Shown here: piece by piece, positions 8,397 through 16,890 of the stretch
How positions within the stretch are numbered: position 1 is the stretch's first letter
Layout: each line of letters opens with the position of its first letter
DNA from: Frigoribacterium sp. VKM Ac-2836
GTDB taxonomy: Bacteria; Actinomycetota; Actinomycetes; Actinomycetales; Microbacteriaceae
Assembly: GCF_013248995.1 (NCBI RefSeq)
Contig: NZ_JABRPK010000002.1
Coordinates: 62,001-126,000, forward strand
Reading direction: 5' to 3'
Length of the DNA stretch: 64,000 nucleotides
Made by a program: the position numbers and the translations under genes
Notes under the pieces: generated by a model
The model's input: only the letters and a program-made list of their open reading frames with translations
What the model was told of the DNA's origin: nothing
Database searches by the model: none

Positions 8397-8540
8397 GCGC
8401 CGCGCCTCCTGCGCTCGTGTCGGACGGCGGGCGACGCCCTGCCGTCGCCGTGTGCCGGTTCGTCGCGTCGAGGTTACGCCGCGCCACCGACAGCGGCCGG
8501 GCCTAGCCTGGGACCCCCGCCCGTCGACCGAGGAGGCCAC

Positions 8541-8957
8541 ATGCGCGATGCCGCCCCACCCGCCCCCGGGACGATCTCGGCGGCGTACGTCCTGTGGATC
8601 GTCGTCGTCGCCCTGGGCGTCGTCGGCGCCGTCGTGCTGATGCTGTTCGGCGGACCGGCCCGGGTGTCGACCTCCGGCGGGGCCCTCGCGGACCCTCGCG
8701 GCGCCGACATCGCCGGCGGGGTGTTCGCGATCGTGGTCGGCCTGGTCCAACTGGCGGTCGTGCGGTCGATGCGCGACGGGCGGCGCTGGGCACGCACCGT
8801 GTTGCTCGTGCTGACCATCCTGCAGGTGCTGGGCGGCGTGAGCGGGGCGAGCGGAGGCGGGGTGCTCGAGTGGGCGTCGGTGATCTGCGCGCTGATCGCC
8901 TGCCTGCTGATGCTCCTGCCGACGTCGACGGCCTTCTTCGAGCGGCAGGCCCGCTAG
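8541..8957 (+). CDS. Small four-helix membrane protein, unknown function
   Basis: A 138-residue protein with four hydrophobic helices (about residues 12-37, 55-78, 85-102, 110-130) joined by short loops; the second loop is basic (RSMRDGRRWAR), suggesting it faces the cytoplasm. I do not recognise a named family; similar small proteins are common in Actinobacteria. ATG 8541 is preceded by AGGAGG at 8531-8536, and a possible -10 (TAGCCT) lies near 8504. It is divergent from the DUF1992 gene. Confidence 0.75.
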   Translation: MRDAAPPAPGTISAAYVLWIVVVALGVVGAVVLMLFGGPARVSTSGGALADPRGADIAGGVFAIVVGLVQLAVVRSMRDGRRWARTVLLVLTILQVLGGVSGASGGGVLEWASVICALIACLLMLLPTSTAFFERQAR

Positions 8958-8982
8958 ACCCCGCCGGGCCGGACCCGCTGGT

Positions 8983-9474
8983 TCAGACCTGGCGGCCTCG
9001 AGCACGGGCGCGCAGCACGTCGACGACGATCGCGCCGACCACGGCCCCCGCGCCGAGCAGGGCGAGCACGGTGCTCGACCGGACGAACTCCGAACGACGG
9101 CCGCGGGGCAGGCGGCCGGCGGCGAGGTCGTGCAGCAGTTGGCCGGAGGCCGCGAGGCAGGCCGACTCGGCCTCGGCGTCGTGCAGCGACCAGTCGGGCA
9201 CGGACACGTCGCCGATCACGCTGACGTCACCGTCGTCGGCGTCGAACCAGACGTCGATCGGCGCCCGCCTCGGGCCCGTGATCGTCAGCACGCGTGACTG
9301 CCAGCCGGCACGACGGATGGCGCCACCCGGAACCTCGTCACCGACCCAGGAGTGGACGACCCGCAGCCGTCCGCTCTCCTCCGCAGCGGCCAGGTCGAGG
9401 GCACGCCGCAGCCGGTCGACGAACGGCGGACGCTCGGGTTCGGGCAACGAGATGGTCGGCAGGCCTCGGTACAT
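8983..9474 (-). CDS. Hypothetical protein with C-terminal membrane segment
   Basis: A 163-residue protein of unknown function. The first 90 residues look like a globular domain with alternating strands (SRVLTITGPRRAPIDVWFDA). The C-terminal 30 residues have one hydrophobic segment (STVLALLGAGAVVGAIVVDV) followed by RARARGRQV, so the protein is probably tail-anchored with its bulk in the cytoplasm. The ribosome site at ATG 9474 is weak; ATG 9531 is an in-frame alternative. It converges on the small membrane protein gene upstream. Confidence 0.6.
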   Translation of the reverse strand: MYRGLPTISLPEPERPPFVDRLRRALDLAAAEESGRLRVVHSWVGDEVPGGAIRRAGWQSRVLTITGPRRAPIDVWFDADDGDVSVIGDVSVPDWSLHDAEAESACLAASGQLLHDLAAGRLPRGRRSEFVRSSTVLALLGAGAVVGAIVVDVLRARARGRQV

Positions 9475-9973
9475 GCCGACAGTGTGCCCCGCCCGCCTGG
9501 ACGCCGCCGCACCCGCCGGCGCGCCGGGCATCTCCTCGCACGGCGCCAGGATGTGGTCACAGCGCCACGACTAGTCCTGGCGCTGTGTCCACGTCCTGGC
9601 GGCGAGCGCAGGAGGCGCGGGTCGGCCGACTCCCGCCCCTTGCGGTCCGGCGTGGGTACGACCTACCGTGGCCGGGTACCCCGTCGCGAGAGCAGGCACC
9701 GGCGCGGCCGACACACCGGCCGGTCGACCGCCCTCGCGGGCACGGGGGCCCACCGCACAGAAGGCAGAGCGTTGCGTCTCATCACCGGTACTGCGCCCCT
9801 CGCGCAGCAGTCGCCCTCGCACTGACGCCACTCCCGCCCGCCCCGTGAACCGGGCGCCGCCTCGATCGAGGCGCCGCGCCTCCTGACGGGTCGTTCCCCC
9901 GCCGCAGCCGACCTCCGTCGCCGGCGAGGGACGGGTGGTCGTCGTGCTCCGACACCATCCACCGGGAGCCCTC
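9475..9973. other. Gene-free interval before the ABC-F gene
   Basis: About 500 bp without a credible gene. It contains a 58-bp hairpin (9544-9601), a GGAGGCGCGG motif at 9611-9620, its inverse at 9874-9883, and a G+C-rich 250-bp middle in which I see nothing. The promoter of the ABC-F gene should lie in its last 100 bp. Confidence 0.6.
9544..9601. repeat. 58-bp hairpin element, copy A
   Basis: Left arm 9544-9567 begins CGCCAGGATGTGG and ends GCGCCA; right arm 9578-9601 pairs with it over 24 bp with two mismatches; loop 9568-9577 is CGACTAGTCC. The plan (24-10-24) and arm sequence recur at 19892-19949 and, less closely, at 31043-31100. Confidence 0.85.
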
Positions 9974-11578
9974 GTGCCCACCACCACACCCTCCATCGTC
10001 CTGTCCGACCTCTCGTTCTCCTGGCCCGACGGCTCGGGGGTTATCGACCACCTGTCGACCGCGTTCGGTCGTGGCCGCACCGGCCTCGTCGGCGCGAACG
10101 GCGCGGGCAAGTCCACGCTCGTCCGGCTCGTCACGGGCGACCTCGTCCCCACCGGAGGACGTCTCACGACCACCGGCGAGGTCGACCTGCTGCCACAACG
10201 GCTGCGGTCCCGCGCCGACGACACCGTGGCCGACCTGCTGGGGGTCGGCCCGCGCCTCCTCGCCTTGCGGGCGATCCTCGCCGGCGACGCGACCGAACGG
10301 CAGTTCGAGCTGCTCGCCGACGACTGGGACGTCGAGTCGCGCGCCGCCGCGGCCCTCGCCGACGTCGGGCTGGGCCACCTCGACGGCGGCACCAGCACCG
10401 GCACCGGCACCGTCCTCGACCGCCCGGTGTCGACGCTGTCCGGAGGGCAGGCCGTGCTCGTCGCGATCGCCGGGGTCCGGTTGCGGGGTCGGCCGATCGC
10501 CGTGTTCGACGAGCCCTCGAACGACCTCGACCGACGATCGCGCGGCCTGCTGCTCGACGTGGTCGACCGCTGGCGGGGGACGCTCGTCGTCATCAGCCAC
10601 GACCGCGAGCTGCTCGAGCACGTCGACGAGATCGCCGAGCTGCGCGACGGCTCGATGACCGTGTTCGGGGGCACCTGGTCGGCCTACGAGCAGCAGCTCG
10701 CGGTGCTGCAGGCCGCGGCCGAGCGCGACGTCCGGGCCGCCGAGCAGGTGTTCAAGGCCGAGCGGAGGCAGCGCATCGAGGCCGAGACGACCATCGCTCG
10801 GCGGGCCAAGGCGGGAGCACAGGCCGGTGAGTCGATGCCGAAGATCATGGCGAACCAGCTGCGCGGCCAGGCCGAGGCGACGGCGGGCTCGCTGCGCAAG
10901 GCGCACGCGTCGTCCGAGCAGGAGGCGCGGGTCGCGGTCGACACCGCCGAACGACGCCTGCGTCGTGACGACACGATCGTGGTCGACCTGCCGGACCCGG
11001 CGGTCCCGGCGTCCCGGCGCCTCGCCGAGCTGACCGTGCGAGGACGCACCGTGGTCGTCCAGGGGGCGGAGCGCCTGGCCGTCGTCGGCGACAACGGGTC
11101 GGGCAAGACGACGCTGCTCGAGCAGCTCGTCGGTGCGCCGGACGCGCGGCCGCATCCGCTTCCCGACACGCACGCCGTCGCCCTCACCGGTCGGGTCGCC
11201 CACCTCGGGCAAAAGAAGGACTCACTCGACGACGGACTCACGGTGCTCGAGAACGTCCGGCGGGCTGCACGGGACGTTCCTCCGCGCGAGGTGCGTAACC
11301 GCCTTGCACGGTTTCTCATCCGGGGAGACGTCGTGGACCGGCTCGCCGGGACGCTCTCGGGCGGCGAACGGTTCCGGGTGGCGCTGGCCGGACTGCTGCT
11401 CGGCGACCCGCCGCCCGAACTGCTGGTGCTCGACGAGCCGACGAACGACCTCGACATGGCGAGCACCGACCACCTGCTCCAGGCGCTGCGGGGCTACCGC
11501 GGGGCGCTCGTGATCGTCAGCCACGACGAGGCCTTCCTCGAGCGGCTCGGGCTCGACGCCCGGGTCGTGGTCGGCTGA
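9974..11578 (+). CDS. ABC-F family ATPase (two nucleotide-binding domains)
   Basis: A 534-residue soluble protein with two ABC ATPase domains and no membrane segment. Domain 1 has Walker A GANGAGKST, signature LSGGQ and Walker B IAVFDEPSNDLD; the linker (about residues 225-320) is charged and helical; domain 2 has GDNGSGKTT, LSGGE and LLVLDEPTNDLD. ABC-F proteins act on the ribosome, either rescuing stalled translation or protecting against antibiotics; its short length and separation from other genes fit a resistance-type member, but that is a guess. GTG start 9974 has GGGAG upstream. One exact copy of the dispersed motif lies in the linker (10921-10930) and one in antisense sense at 10250. 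Confidence 0.88.
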   Translation: MPTTTPSIVLSDLSFSWPDGSGVIDHLSTAFGRGRTGLVGANGAGKSTLVRLVTGDLVPTGGRLTTTGEVDLLPQRLRSRADDTVADLLGVGPRLLALRAILAGDATERQFELLADDWDVESRAAAALADVGLGHLDGGTSTGTGTVLDRPVSTLSGGQAVLVAIAGVRLRGRPIAVFDEPSNDLDRRSRGLLLDVVDRWRGTLVVISHDRELLEHVDEIAELRDGSMTVFGGTWSAYEQQLAVLQAAAERDVRAAEQVFKAERRQRIEAETTIARRAKAGAQAGESMPKIMANQLRGQAEATAGSLRKAHASSEQEARVAVDTAERRLRRDDTIVVDLPDPAVPASRRLAELTVRGRTVVVQGAERLAVVGDNGSGKTTLLEQLVGAPDARPHPLPDTHAVALTGRVAHLGQKKDSLDDGLTVLENVRRAARDVPPREVRNRLARFLIRGDVVDRLAGTLSGGERFRVALAGLLLGDPPPELLVLDEPTNDLDMASTDHLLQALRGYRGALVIVSHDEAFLERLGLDARVVVG

Positions 11579-11716
11579 AGCCCGGGCACCAGCCCGCCGC
11601 ACGGCGCGCCCCGTCACACGCTTGGCACGGCGGCCCGGAGGCAGTTGACTGTGTCCACCCGCCCGGCCCGCACCGCCGGCAGTCCGCAGCACACACGCCC
11701 TCGGAGGTTCCGCCTC

Positions 11717-12853
11717 ATGCTCGCCCGTCCCGCCGCACCCGCACCTCTCACCGACCCCGCCCGCCCGGGTGACCGAGGGTCGTCCCGCCTGCGTCACCCG
11801 CGCCTCCTCGGTGTCGCCGGCGGCCTCGCCGGTCTCGCCCTGCTCGCCGGTTGTGCCAGCGCTCCCGCCGAGGGAGGCGGCAGCACCGCCGGGGCGTCCG
11901 AGAACTGTGCGCGCATGGTGACGAACTCCGGCGGACTCGACGACCGCTCGTTCAACCAGTCGAGCTGGGCCGGGCTGCAGAAGGCCGAGAAGGACGACGG
12001 CATCCAGGCCCGTGTGCTCGTGTCGACGACCGAGAACGACCTGGCGCCGAACGTCGCGCAGGCCGTCGACTCGGGCTGCGGCTTCGTGCTGACGGTCGGC
12101 TACGAGCTCGCCCCCGCCACCGAGGAGCAGGCGAAGGCCCACCCCGACATCGACTTCGCCATCGTCGACGAGACCGTCGAGGCGCCGAACGTCAAGCCGA
12201 TCCTGTTCGACACGGCCCAGGCCTCGTACCTCGCCGGATACCTCGCGGCAGGCGTCAGCAAATCGGGCAAGGTCGCCACCTTCGGCGGCGGCAACCAGCC
12301 CCCGGTCACCCTGTTCATGGACGGCTTCTCCGACGGCGTCGACGCCTACAACGCCGCGCACGACACGAGCGTGCAGCTGCTCGGTTGGTCGAAGGAGGCG
12401 CAGGACGGCTCGTTCACCGGTGACTTCGAGGACGTCAACAAGGGCAAGCAGCTCGCCCAGGCGCTGATCGACCAGGGCGCCGACGTCATCATGCCGGTGG
12501 CCGGCCAGGTCGGCGAGGGGGCCGCGTCGGCCGCACTCGCCACGGGCGGCGTCGACGTGATCTGGGTCGACAACGACGGCTACGACACCCTGCCCGCCGA
12601 GTACCGGCCGATCGTGTTGACCAGCGTCATCAAGGACACCGAGAAGGCCGTCCAGCAGATCGCCGTGTCGTCGACCGACGGCTCGTTCAGCAACGACCCC
12701 TACGTCGGCACGCTCGACAACGGCGGGGTCGACCTCGCACCGTTCCACGACCTGGCGTCGTCGGTCAGCCCCGAGCTGTCCGACGAGCTCGACGCCTTGC
12801 GCGGTCAGATCGCCAGTGGAGCCGTCACGGTCACCTCCCCCAGCCAGCCGTAG
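11717..12853 (+). CDS. BMP-family substrate-binding lipoprotein
   Basis: A 378-residue protein. The signal ends at a lipobox (ALLAGC near residue 50) after an unusually long, basic leader. The rest is a BMP (PF02608) two-lobe binding domain: NSGGLDDRSFNQSSWAGLQ, then FVLTVGYELA, KVATFGGGNQPPVTLFMDGF, and VDVIWVDNDGYDTLP. BMP proteins bind purine nucleosides (TmpC/Med group) and normally work with an ABC importer; no permease or ATPase gene is adjacent. ATG 11717 has GGAGG nine bases upstream and is preferred over a TTG at 11645. It converges on the transketolase gene. Confidence 0.87.
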   Translation: MLARPAAPAPLTDPARPGDRGSSRLRHPRLLGVAGGLAGLALLAGCASAPAEGGGSTAGASENCARMVTNSGGLDDRSFNQSSWAGLQKAEKDDGIQARVLVSTTENDLAPNVAQAVDSGCGFVLTVGYELAPATEEQAKAHPDIDFAIVDETVEAPNVKPILFDTAQASYLAGYLAAGVSKSGKVATFGGGNQPPVTLFMDGFSDGVDAYNAAHDTSVQLLGWSKEAQDGSFTGDFEDVNKGKQLAQALIDQGADVIMPVAGQVGEGAASAALATGGVDVIWVDNDGYDTLPAEYRPIVLTSVIKDTEKAVQQIAVSSTDGSFSNDPYVGTLDNGGVDLAPFHDLASSVSPELSDELDALRGQIASGAVTVTSPSQP

Positions 12854-12883
12854 CCCTGGCCCCGGCCCCGCCACCCCGTCGAC

Positions 12884-12931
12884 CGGGCAGAAGATGCTCC
12901 TCCGCGTGAGCCGAGCAACACCTTCTGCCCG
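12884..12931. terminator. Bidirectional hairpin between BMP and transketolase genes
   Basis: Arms CGGGCAGAAG (12884-12893) and CTTCTGCCCG (12922-12931) pair perfectly and further pairing follows inward with bulges. It lies between two convergent genes, which suggests a shared terminator; there is no T-run, as usual in this G+C-rich DNA. Confidence 0.65.
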
Positions 12932-12959
12932 CTCGCGGGCCCGGACGGGGAGGCGCGGG

Positions 12960-15074
12960 TCAGGACGCGACGGAGGTCGCGGCCCGGCCGGCCGCCGTCC
13001 GCACCGCGGCGACGACGCGGTCGGTCGTCATGCCGCGCTCGCGCAGGGCGTCCGCCGCGGGGGCGGACAGGCCGAACTCGTCGATGCCGACGATGACTCC
13101 GTCGGGGCCGGCGACGCCCTCCCAGCCGAAGCTCGCGGCGGCCTCGACGACGACCCGGGCCGAGACGGCGCGGGGCAGCACCTGCTCGCGGTACTGCTCG
13201 GACTCGGCGTCGAACCATTCGCGGCACGGCATCGACACAACGCGCACGGCCAGGTCGTCGATCTGCGCGACGGCCTCGAGCACGAGGGCGACCTCGCTGC
13301 CCGTGGCGACGACGACCACGTCGGGCGTGCCCGCGTCGGGCGTGCCGGCGGCGGCCGAGCCGTCAGCCGCGCCGCCGGTCCGTGCCGGTGCGTCCTGCAC
13401 CACGTAGGCCCCGCGACGCACGCCCGCGCGCACCACGTCGACCGGCGTCGAGGCGACCGGCAGCGGCTGGCGGGCGAGCACGAGACCGGCGGGCCCGTCC
13501 TTCTCGAGGATCGCGAGCCAGGCCGCGGCCGTCTCGGCACCGTCGGCGGGACGCACCACCGAGAACCCGGGCATGGCGCGCAGGCTCGCCAGGTGCTCGA
13601 TCGGCTGGTGCGTCGGCCCGTCGGCGCCGAGGGCGACCGAGTCGTGCGACCAGAGGTACGTGACCGGCAGCTGCATGAGCGCCGCCAGACGGATCGCCGG
13701 GCGCTGGTAGTCGCTGAACACCAGGAACGTTCCGGCGAAGAACCGTGAGCCCTCGATCAGCGAGATGCCGTTCATGGCCGAGGCCATCGCCCCTTCGCGC
13801 ACTCCCCAGTGGACGTTGCGGCCGGCGCGGCCGGTGCCGGGACCCTCGTCGGGGAGGTACGACGCGCCTCCTGCGATCGCCGTGCGGTTGGGCTCGGCGA
13901 GGTCGGCGGACCCGCCCCACAACTCGGGCAGCGCCTCGGCGAGCGCCTGGATGACCTTGCCGGACGCGTCGCGGGTGGCGAGCGTGTCGCCCGGCGAGAA
14001 GACGGGGAGGCGCGACTCGAGGTCCGCGGGCAGGGCGCGCGACCGTGAGCGCTGCAGCTCGGCGGCGGCCACGGGGTGGGCGGCCTCCCAGGCGTCGGCG
14101 GCGACCTGCCAGGCCTCACGGGCGGCCCGGCCCCGCTCGAGCACGGAGCGGGTGTGGGCGAGCACGTCGGCGTCGACCGTGAAGGGCTCGGACTGGACGC
14201 CGAGCTCGACCCGGGTGGCCGCCACCTCGTCGGCTCCGAGCGGGGCGCCGTGCGCCGCCGAGGTGTTGCGTGCGTTCGGGGCGGGCCAGGCGATCTGCGA
14301 CTTGAGCACGACGAGGTGCGGGCGGTCGCCGCGGCGGTCGGTGGCCGAGAGCACCTCGTCGAGGGCCTCGACGTCGACGTCACCGTCCGAGGCGAGGCCG
14401 ACGTGGTCCACGCGCCAGCCCTGCGCGGCGAAGCGGGCACCGACGTTCTCGCTCGAGGTCAGGCTCGTGTCGCCCTCGATCTGGATGTCGTTGTCGTCGT
14501 AGATCACGGTGAGGCCGCCGAGGCGGTGCCGTCCGGCGAGCGCGCCGGCCTCGTACGAGAGCCCCTCCTGCAGGTCGCCGTCCGAGGCGAGCACGAAGAC
14601 GCGGCGGTCGAAGACGGACTCGCCGGGTGCGGCGTCGGGGTCGTTGACGGCACGCTCGTGCGCGATGGCCATCGCCATGCCGACGGCCGTGGCGAGGCCC
14701 TGGCCGAGCGGCCCGGTCGTGGTCTCGACGCCGGGGGTGTGGCCGAGTTCGGGGTGGCCGGGCGTGCGCGACCCGAAGGAGCGGAACGCCTTGAGGTCGT
14801 CGAGCGACACGTCGTAGCCGGTGAGGAAGAGCTGCGTGTACAGCAGGACGCTCGCGTGCCCGCAGCTCAGCACGAAGCGGTCGCGGCCGGCCCAGTCGGG
14901 CGCCTGCGGGTCGTGCCGCAGGTGCTTCTGGAAGAGGAGGTGCGCGACGGGGGCCAGTGCCGCGGCCGTCCCCGGGTGCCCCGACCCCGCGCGCTCGACG
15001 GCATCCAGGGCGAGAAGGCGGGCGGTGGTGACGGCGGCGTGGTCGAGAGACGTCTGGTCGAGAGCATGGGTCAC
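12960..15074 (-). CDS. tkt: Transketolase
   Basis: A 704-residue one-chain transketolase, slightly longer than the usual 660-700. The thiamine-diphosphate domain has SGHPGTAAALAP, LGHTPGVETTTGPLGQGL and ASDGDLQEGLSYEAG ending in IYDDN; the middle domain has GVREGAMASAMNGISL and HDSVALGADGPTHQPIEHL. It moves two-carbon ketol units between pentose, tetrose and hexose phosphates in the cytoplasm. GTG start 15074 has GGAG upstream. It is divergent from the GntR-PTS unit and the gap carries repeated operator-like sites, so it is probably a dedicated copy that routes the PTS product into central metabolism rather than the housekeeping enzyme. Confidence 0.93.
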   Translation of the reverse strand: MTHALDQTSLDHAAVTTARLLALDAVERAGSGHPGTAAALAPVAHLLFQKHLRHDPQAPDWAGRDRFVLSCGHASVLLYTQLFLTGYDVSLDDLKAFRSFGSRTPGHPELGHTPGVETTTGPLGQGLATAVGMAMAIAHERAVNDPDAAPGESVFDRRVFVLASDGDLQEGLSYEAGALAGRHRLGGLTVIYDDNDIQIEGDTSLTSSENVGARFAAQGWRVDHVGLASDGDVDVEALDEVLSATDRRGDRPHLVVLKSQIAWPAPNARNTSAAHGAPLGADEVAATRVELGVQSEPFTVDADVLAHTRSVLERGRAAREAWQVAADAWEAAHPVAAAELQRSRSRALPADLESRLPVFSPGDTLATRDASGKVIQALAEALPELWGGSADLAEPNRTAIAGGASYLPDEGPGTGRAGRNVHWGVREGAMASAMNGISLIEGSRFFAGTFLVFSDYQRPAIRLAALMQLPVTYLWSHDSVALGADGPTHQPIEHLASLRAMPGFSVVRPADGAETAAAWLAILEKDGPAGLVLARQPLPVASTPVDVVRAGVRRGAYVVQDAPARTGGAADGSAAAGTPDAGTPDVVVVATGSEVALVLEAVAQIDDLAVRVVSMPCREWFDAESEQYREQVLPRAVSARVVVEAAASFGWEGVAGPDGVIVGIDEFGLSAPAADALRERGMTTDRVVAAVRTAAGRAATSVAS

Positions 15075-15135
15075 GTGTGGGGGCTCCGGTTCGGGGTGGG
15101 GCGGGCGCGGACTCCGACGACCGTAACGGAAGGCA

Positions 15136-15149
15136 TCATGACGTCATGA
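15136..15149. promoter_or_regulatory. Palindrome in the tkt/GntR-PTS divergent gap
   Basis: TCATGACGTCATGA, a perfect 14-bp palindrome, lies about 60 bp before the transketolase start and 150 bp before the GntR gene. It shares TCATGACG with the second site at 15210-15218. It is a good candidate operator for the adjacent GntR regulator. Confidence 0.6.
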
Positions 15150-15205
15150 CGAATCAAGACGACTTCGGAGTTGCATGCGTGACCCGAGGGACGTACTCTC
15201 GTGAA

Positions 15206-15237
15206 AGTCATCATGACGACTTGACGACCTGACGACT
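15206..15237. promoter_or_regulatory. Second operator-like site with 8-bp direct repeats
   Basis: After AAGTCATCA come three tandem units TGACGACT, TGACGACC, TGACGACT (15214-15237). The first overlaps a copy of TCATGACG found in the palindrome at 15136-15149. The periodic arrangement close to the GntR start suggests autoregulation. Confidence 0.5.
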
Positions 15238-15296
15238 CGGGTCCGAGCCGGCCCCGGTCGGCGACACCATCTTCAGCAACGGCGCGGAGGCACCAG

Positions 15297-16028
15297 ATGA
15301 GCACCACGAGCGGCACGAGCAAGTACGTGGCCGTGCGCGAGCACCTGCTGTCCCGCATCCAGAAGCTCGAGCCCGGGTCGCAGCTGCCCGCCGAGCCCGT
15401 GCTCTGCGACGAGTACGGCGTCAGCCGGATCACGCTGCGGCACGCGGTCGACGGCCTCATCGCCGACGGTCACCTGGTCCGCGAGCACGGTCGCGGCACC
15501 TTCGTCACCGAGCCGCAGTACCGACTGCACTACCGCGAGCGGTTCGCCGACGAGGTCAAGGGCTTCCACGCGCAGCAGACGGGCGAGGGCTTCGCGGTCA
15601 GCACCCGCGTGCTCGACCAGAAGGTCGTCCGGGCCGGCGAGACCGTGGCGAGTCATCTCGACATCAGCTCGGCCGACGAGGTCGTCGAACTCACGCGCCT
15701 GCGTTTCGTCAACGGCTCGTTGCACCACCTCGTCGTGACCTGGCTGCCGTACGCGCTGTTCCCCGAGACCTCGAGCGTCGACTTCACCGACGGCTCGCTC
15801 TACGGGCACCTCGACCGCGAGCACGGCGTGACGCTCGCCCGACAGGACCTGCTCGTCTCGCTCGACAACGCGAACACCCTCCACGCCGACGAGCTCGACG
15901 TGCCGCTCGGCACGACGCTGCTCAAGATCGCGTCCACCGTCTACGACGGGGACGAACGGGCCGTCGCCTACGGCACCAGCCACTTCACCCCGCAGAACAG
16001 CGAGATCTTCTTCGGCCTGCACGGCTGA
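15297..16028 (+). CDS. GntR/HutC-family regulator of the PTS unit
   Basis: A 243-residue protein: an N-terminal winged helix (SRIQKLEPGSQLPAEPVLCD, then SRITLRHAVDGLIADGHLVR and HGRGTFV) and a UTRA ligand domain from about residue 90. HutC-type regulators bind sugar or sugar-phosphate effectors. ATG 15297 follows GCGGAGG. It precedes the PTS genes in the same direction by 107 bp and faces transketolase across the gap containing the operator-like sites. Confidence 0.9.
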   Translation: MSTTSGTSKYVAVREHLLSRIQKLEPGSQLPAEPVLCDEYGVSRITLRHAVDGLIADGHLVREHGRGTFVTEPQYRLHYRERFADEVKGFHAQQTGEGFAVSTRVLDQKVVRAGETVASHLDISSADEVVELTRLRFVNGSLHHLVVTWLPYALFPETSSVDFTDGSLYGHLDREHGVTLARQDLLVSLDNANTLHADELDVPLGTTLLKIASTVYDGDERAVAYGTSHFTPQNSEIFFGLHG

Positions 16029-16135
16029 CCGACCGGGCGCTCCCCGGCTGCCGGGCCGCGCCTCCTGACCCCACCGATATCCACCACCGACGCCCGTCCC
16101 GACGCCGACGTCACCGACCCCCACCAGGAACGACA

Positions 16136-16591
16136 GTGCTGACCGACCTCCTCACCCCCGAGACCATCCTCTTCGCCGACCGCGTCGACGGCTGGCGCGA
16201 CGCCGTCGAACGCGTGGCGCAGCCCTTGCTCGACAGCGGCGCGATCAGCGTCCACTACGTCGCGGCCATGACCGACTCGATCGCCGCGGGCGGCACCTAC
16301 ATCGACCTCGGCTTCGGCATCGCGCTCGCGCACAGCCGGCCCGAGAACGGCGTCGAGCGCACCGGGCTGTCGAGCCTGCGCGTCGGCGAGACCGTCCTGT
16401 TGAACGACGAGCCGGCCCACCCGATCGACCTCTTCTTCTGCCTCGCCGCGACCGACCCGCAGAGCCATCTCGACACGATGATGGCCCTCGCCACCCTGCT
16501 CTCCGACGAGACGCTCCGCGCCGAGCTGCTCGCCTCCTCCACCCCCGCCGACACCCTGGCGGTCCTCACCAAGATCGGACAGAACGCATGA
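16136..16591 (+). CDS. PTS enzyme IIA, mannitol/ascorbate type
   Basis: A 151-residue cytoplasmic PTS_EIIA_2 domain. The phosphorylated histidine is in GIALAHSRPENG (about residue 66). It takes phosphate from HPr and passes it to the IIB protein encoded next, whose start overlaps its stop by 4 bp. GTG start 16136. It is the first gene of a IIA-IIB-IIC operon; the domain order as separate proteins matches UlaC-UlaB-UlaA of ascorbate systems. Confidence 0.9.
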   Translation: MLTDLLTPETILFADRVDGWRDAVERVAQPLLDSGAISVHYVAAMTDSIAAGGTYIDLGFGIALAHSRPENGVERTGLSSLRVGETVLLNDEPAHPIDLFFCLAATDPQSHLDTMMALATLLSDETLRAELLASSTPADTLAVLTKIGQNA

Positions 16592-16890
16592 AATTCCTCG
16601 CCGTCTGCAGCTCGGGCCTCGGCTCGAGCTTCATGGTCCACATGAACATCGAGAAGGTCCTCAAAGAGCAGGGCATCACCGGGGTCGACGTCGACCACGC
16701 CGACCTCGGCTCGGTGGGCCCGGGTGCCGCCGACGTGATCTTCGTCGGTGCCGACCTGGCCGACTCGGTCGGCGGCCTCGGCGACGTCGTGGTGCTCGAC
16801 AGCATCATCGACCTGGCCGAACTGCGCACCAAGGTGCGCGAGACCGCCGTGCGCAAGGGCGTGACCGTGCCCGACGCCGGGGCCAACTGA
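16588..16890 (+). CDS. PTS enzyme IIB, ascorbate/galactitol type
   Basis: A 100-residue IIB protein. The phosphocysteine is Cys7 in the loop VCSSGLGSS. It passes phosphate from IIA to the incoming sugar held by IIC. It overlaps the IIA gene by 4 bp and the IIC gene by one base (TGATG), a tightly coupled operon. Confidence 0.92.
   Translation: MKFLAVCSSGLGSSFMVHMNIEKVLKEQGITGVDVDHADLGSVGPGAADVIFVGADLADSVGGLGDVVVLDSIIDLAELRTKVRETAVRKGVTVPDAGAN

Noticed and set aside
12960-15074. Transketolase as proof of an ascorbate pathway
   Set aside because: Transketolase is general; without UlaD/E/F/G-type enzymes the PTS substrate cannot be named.
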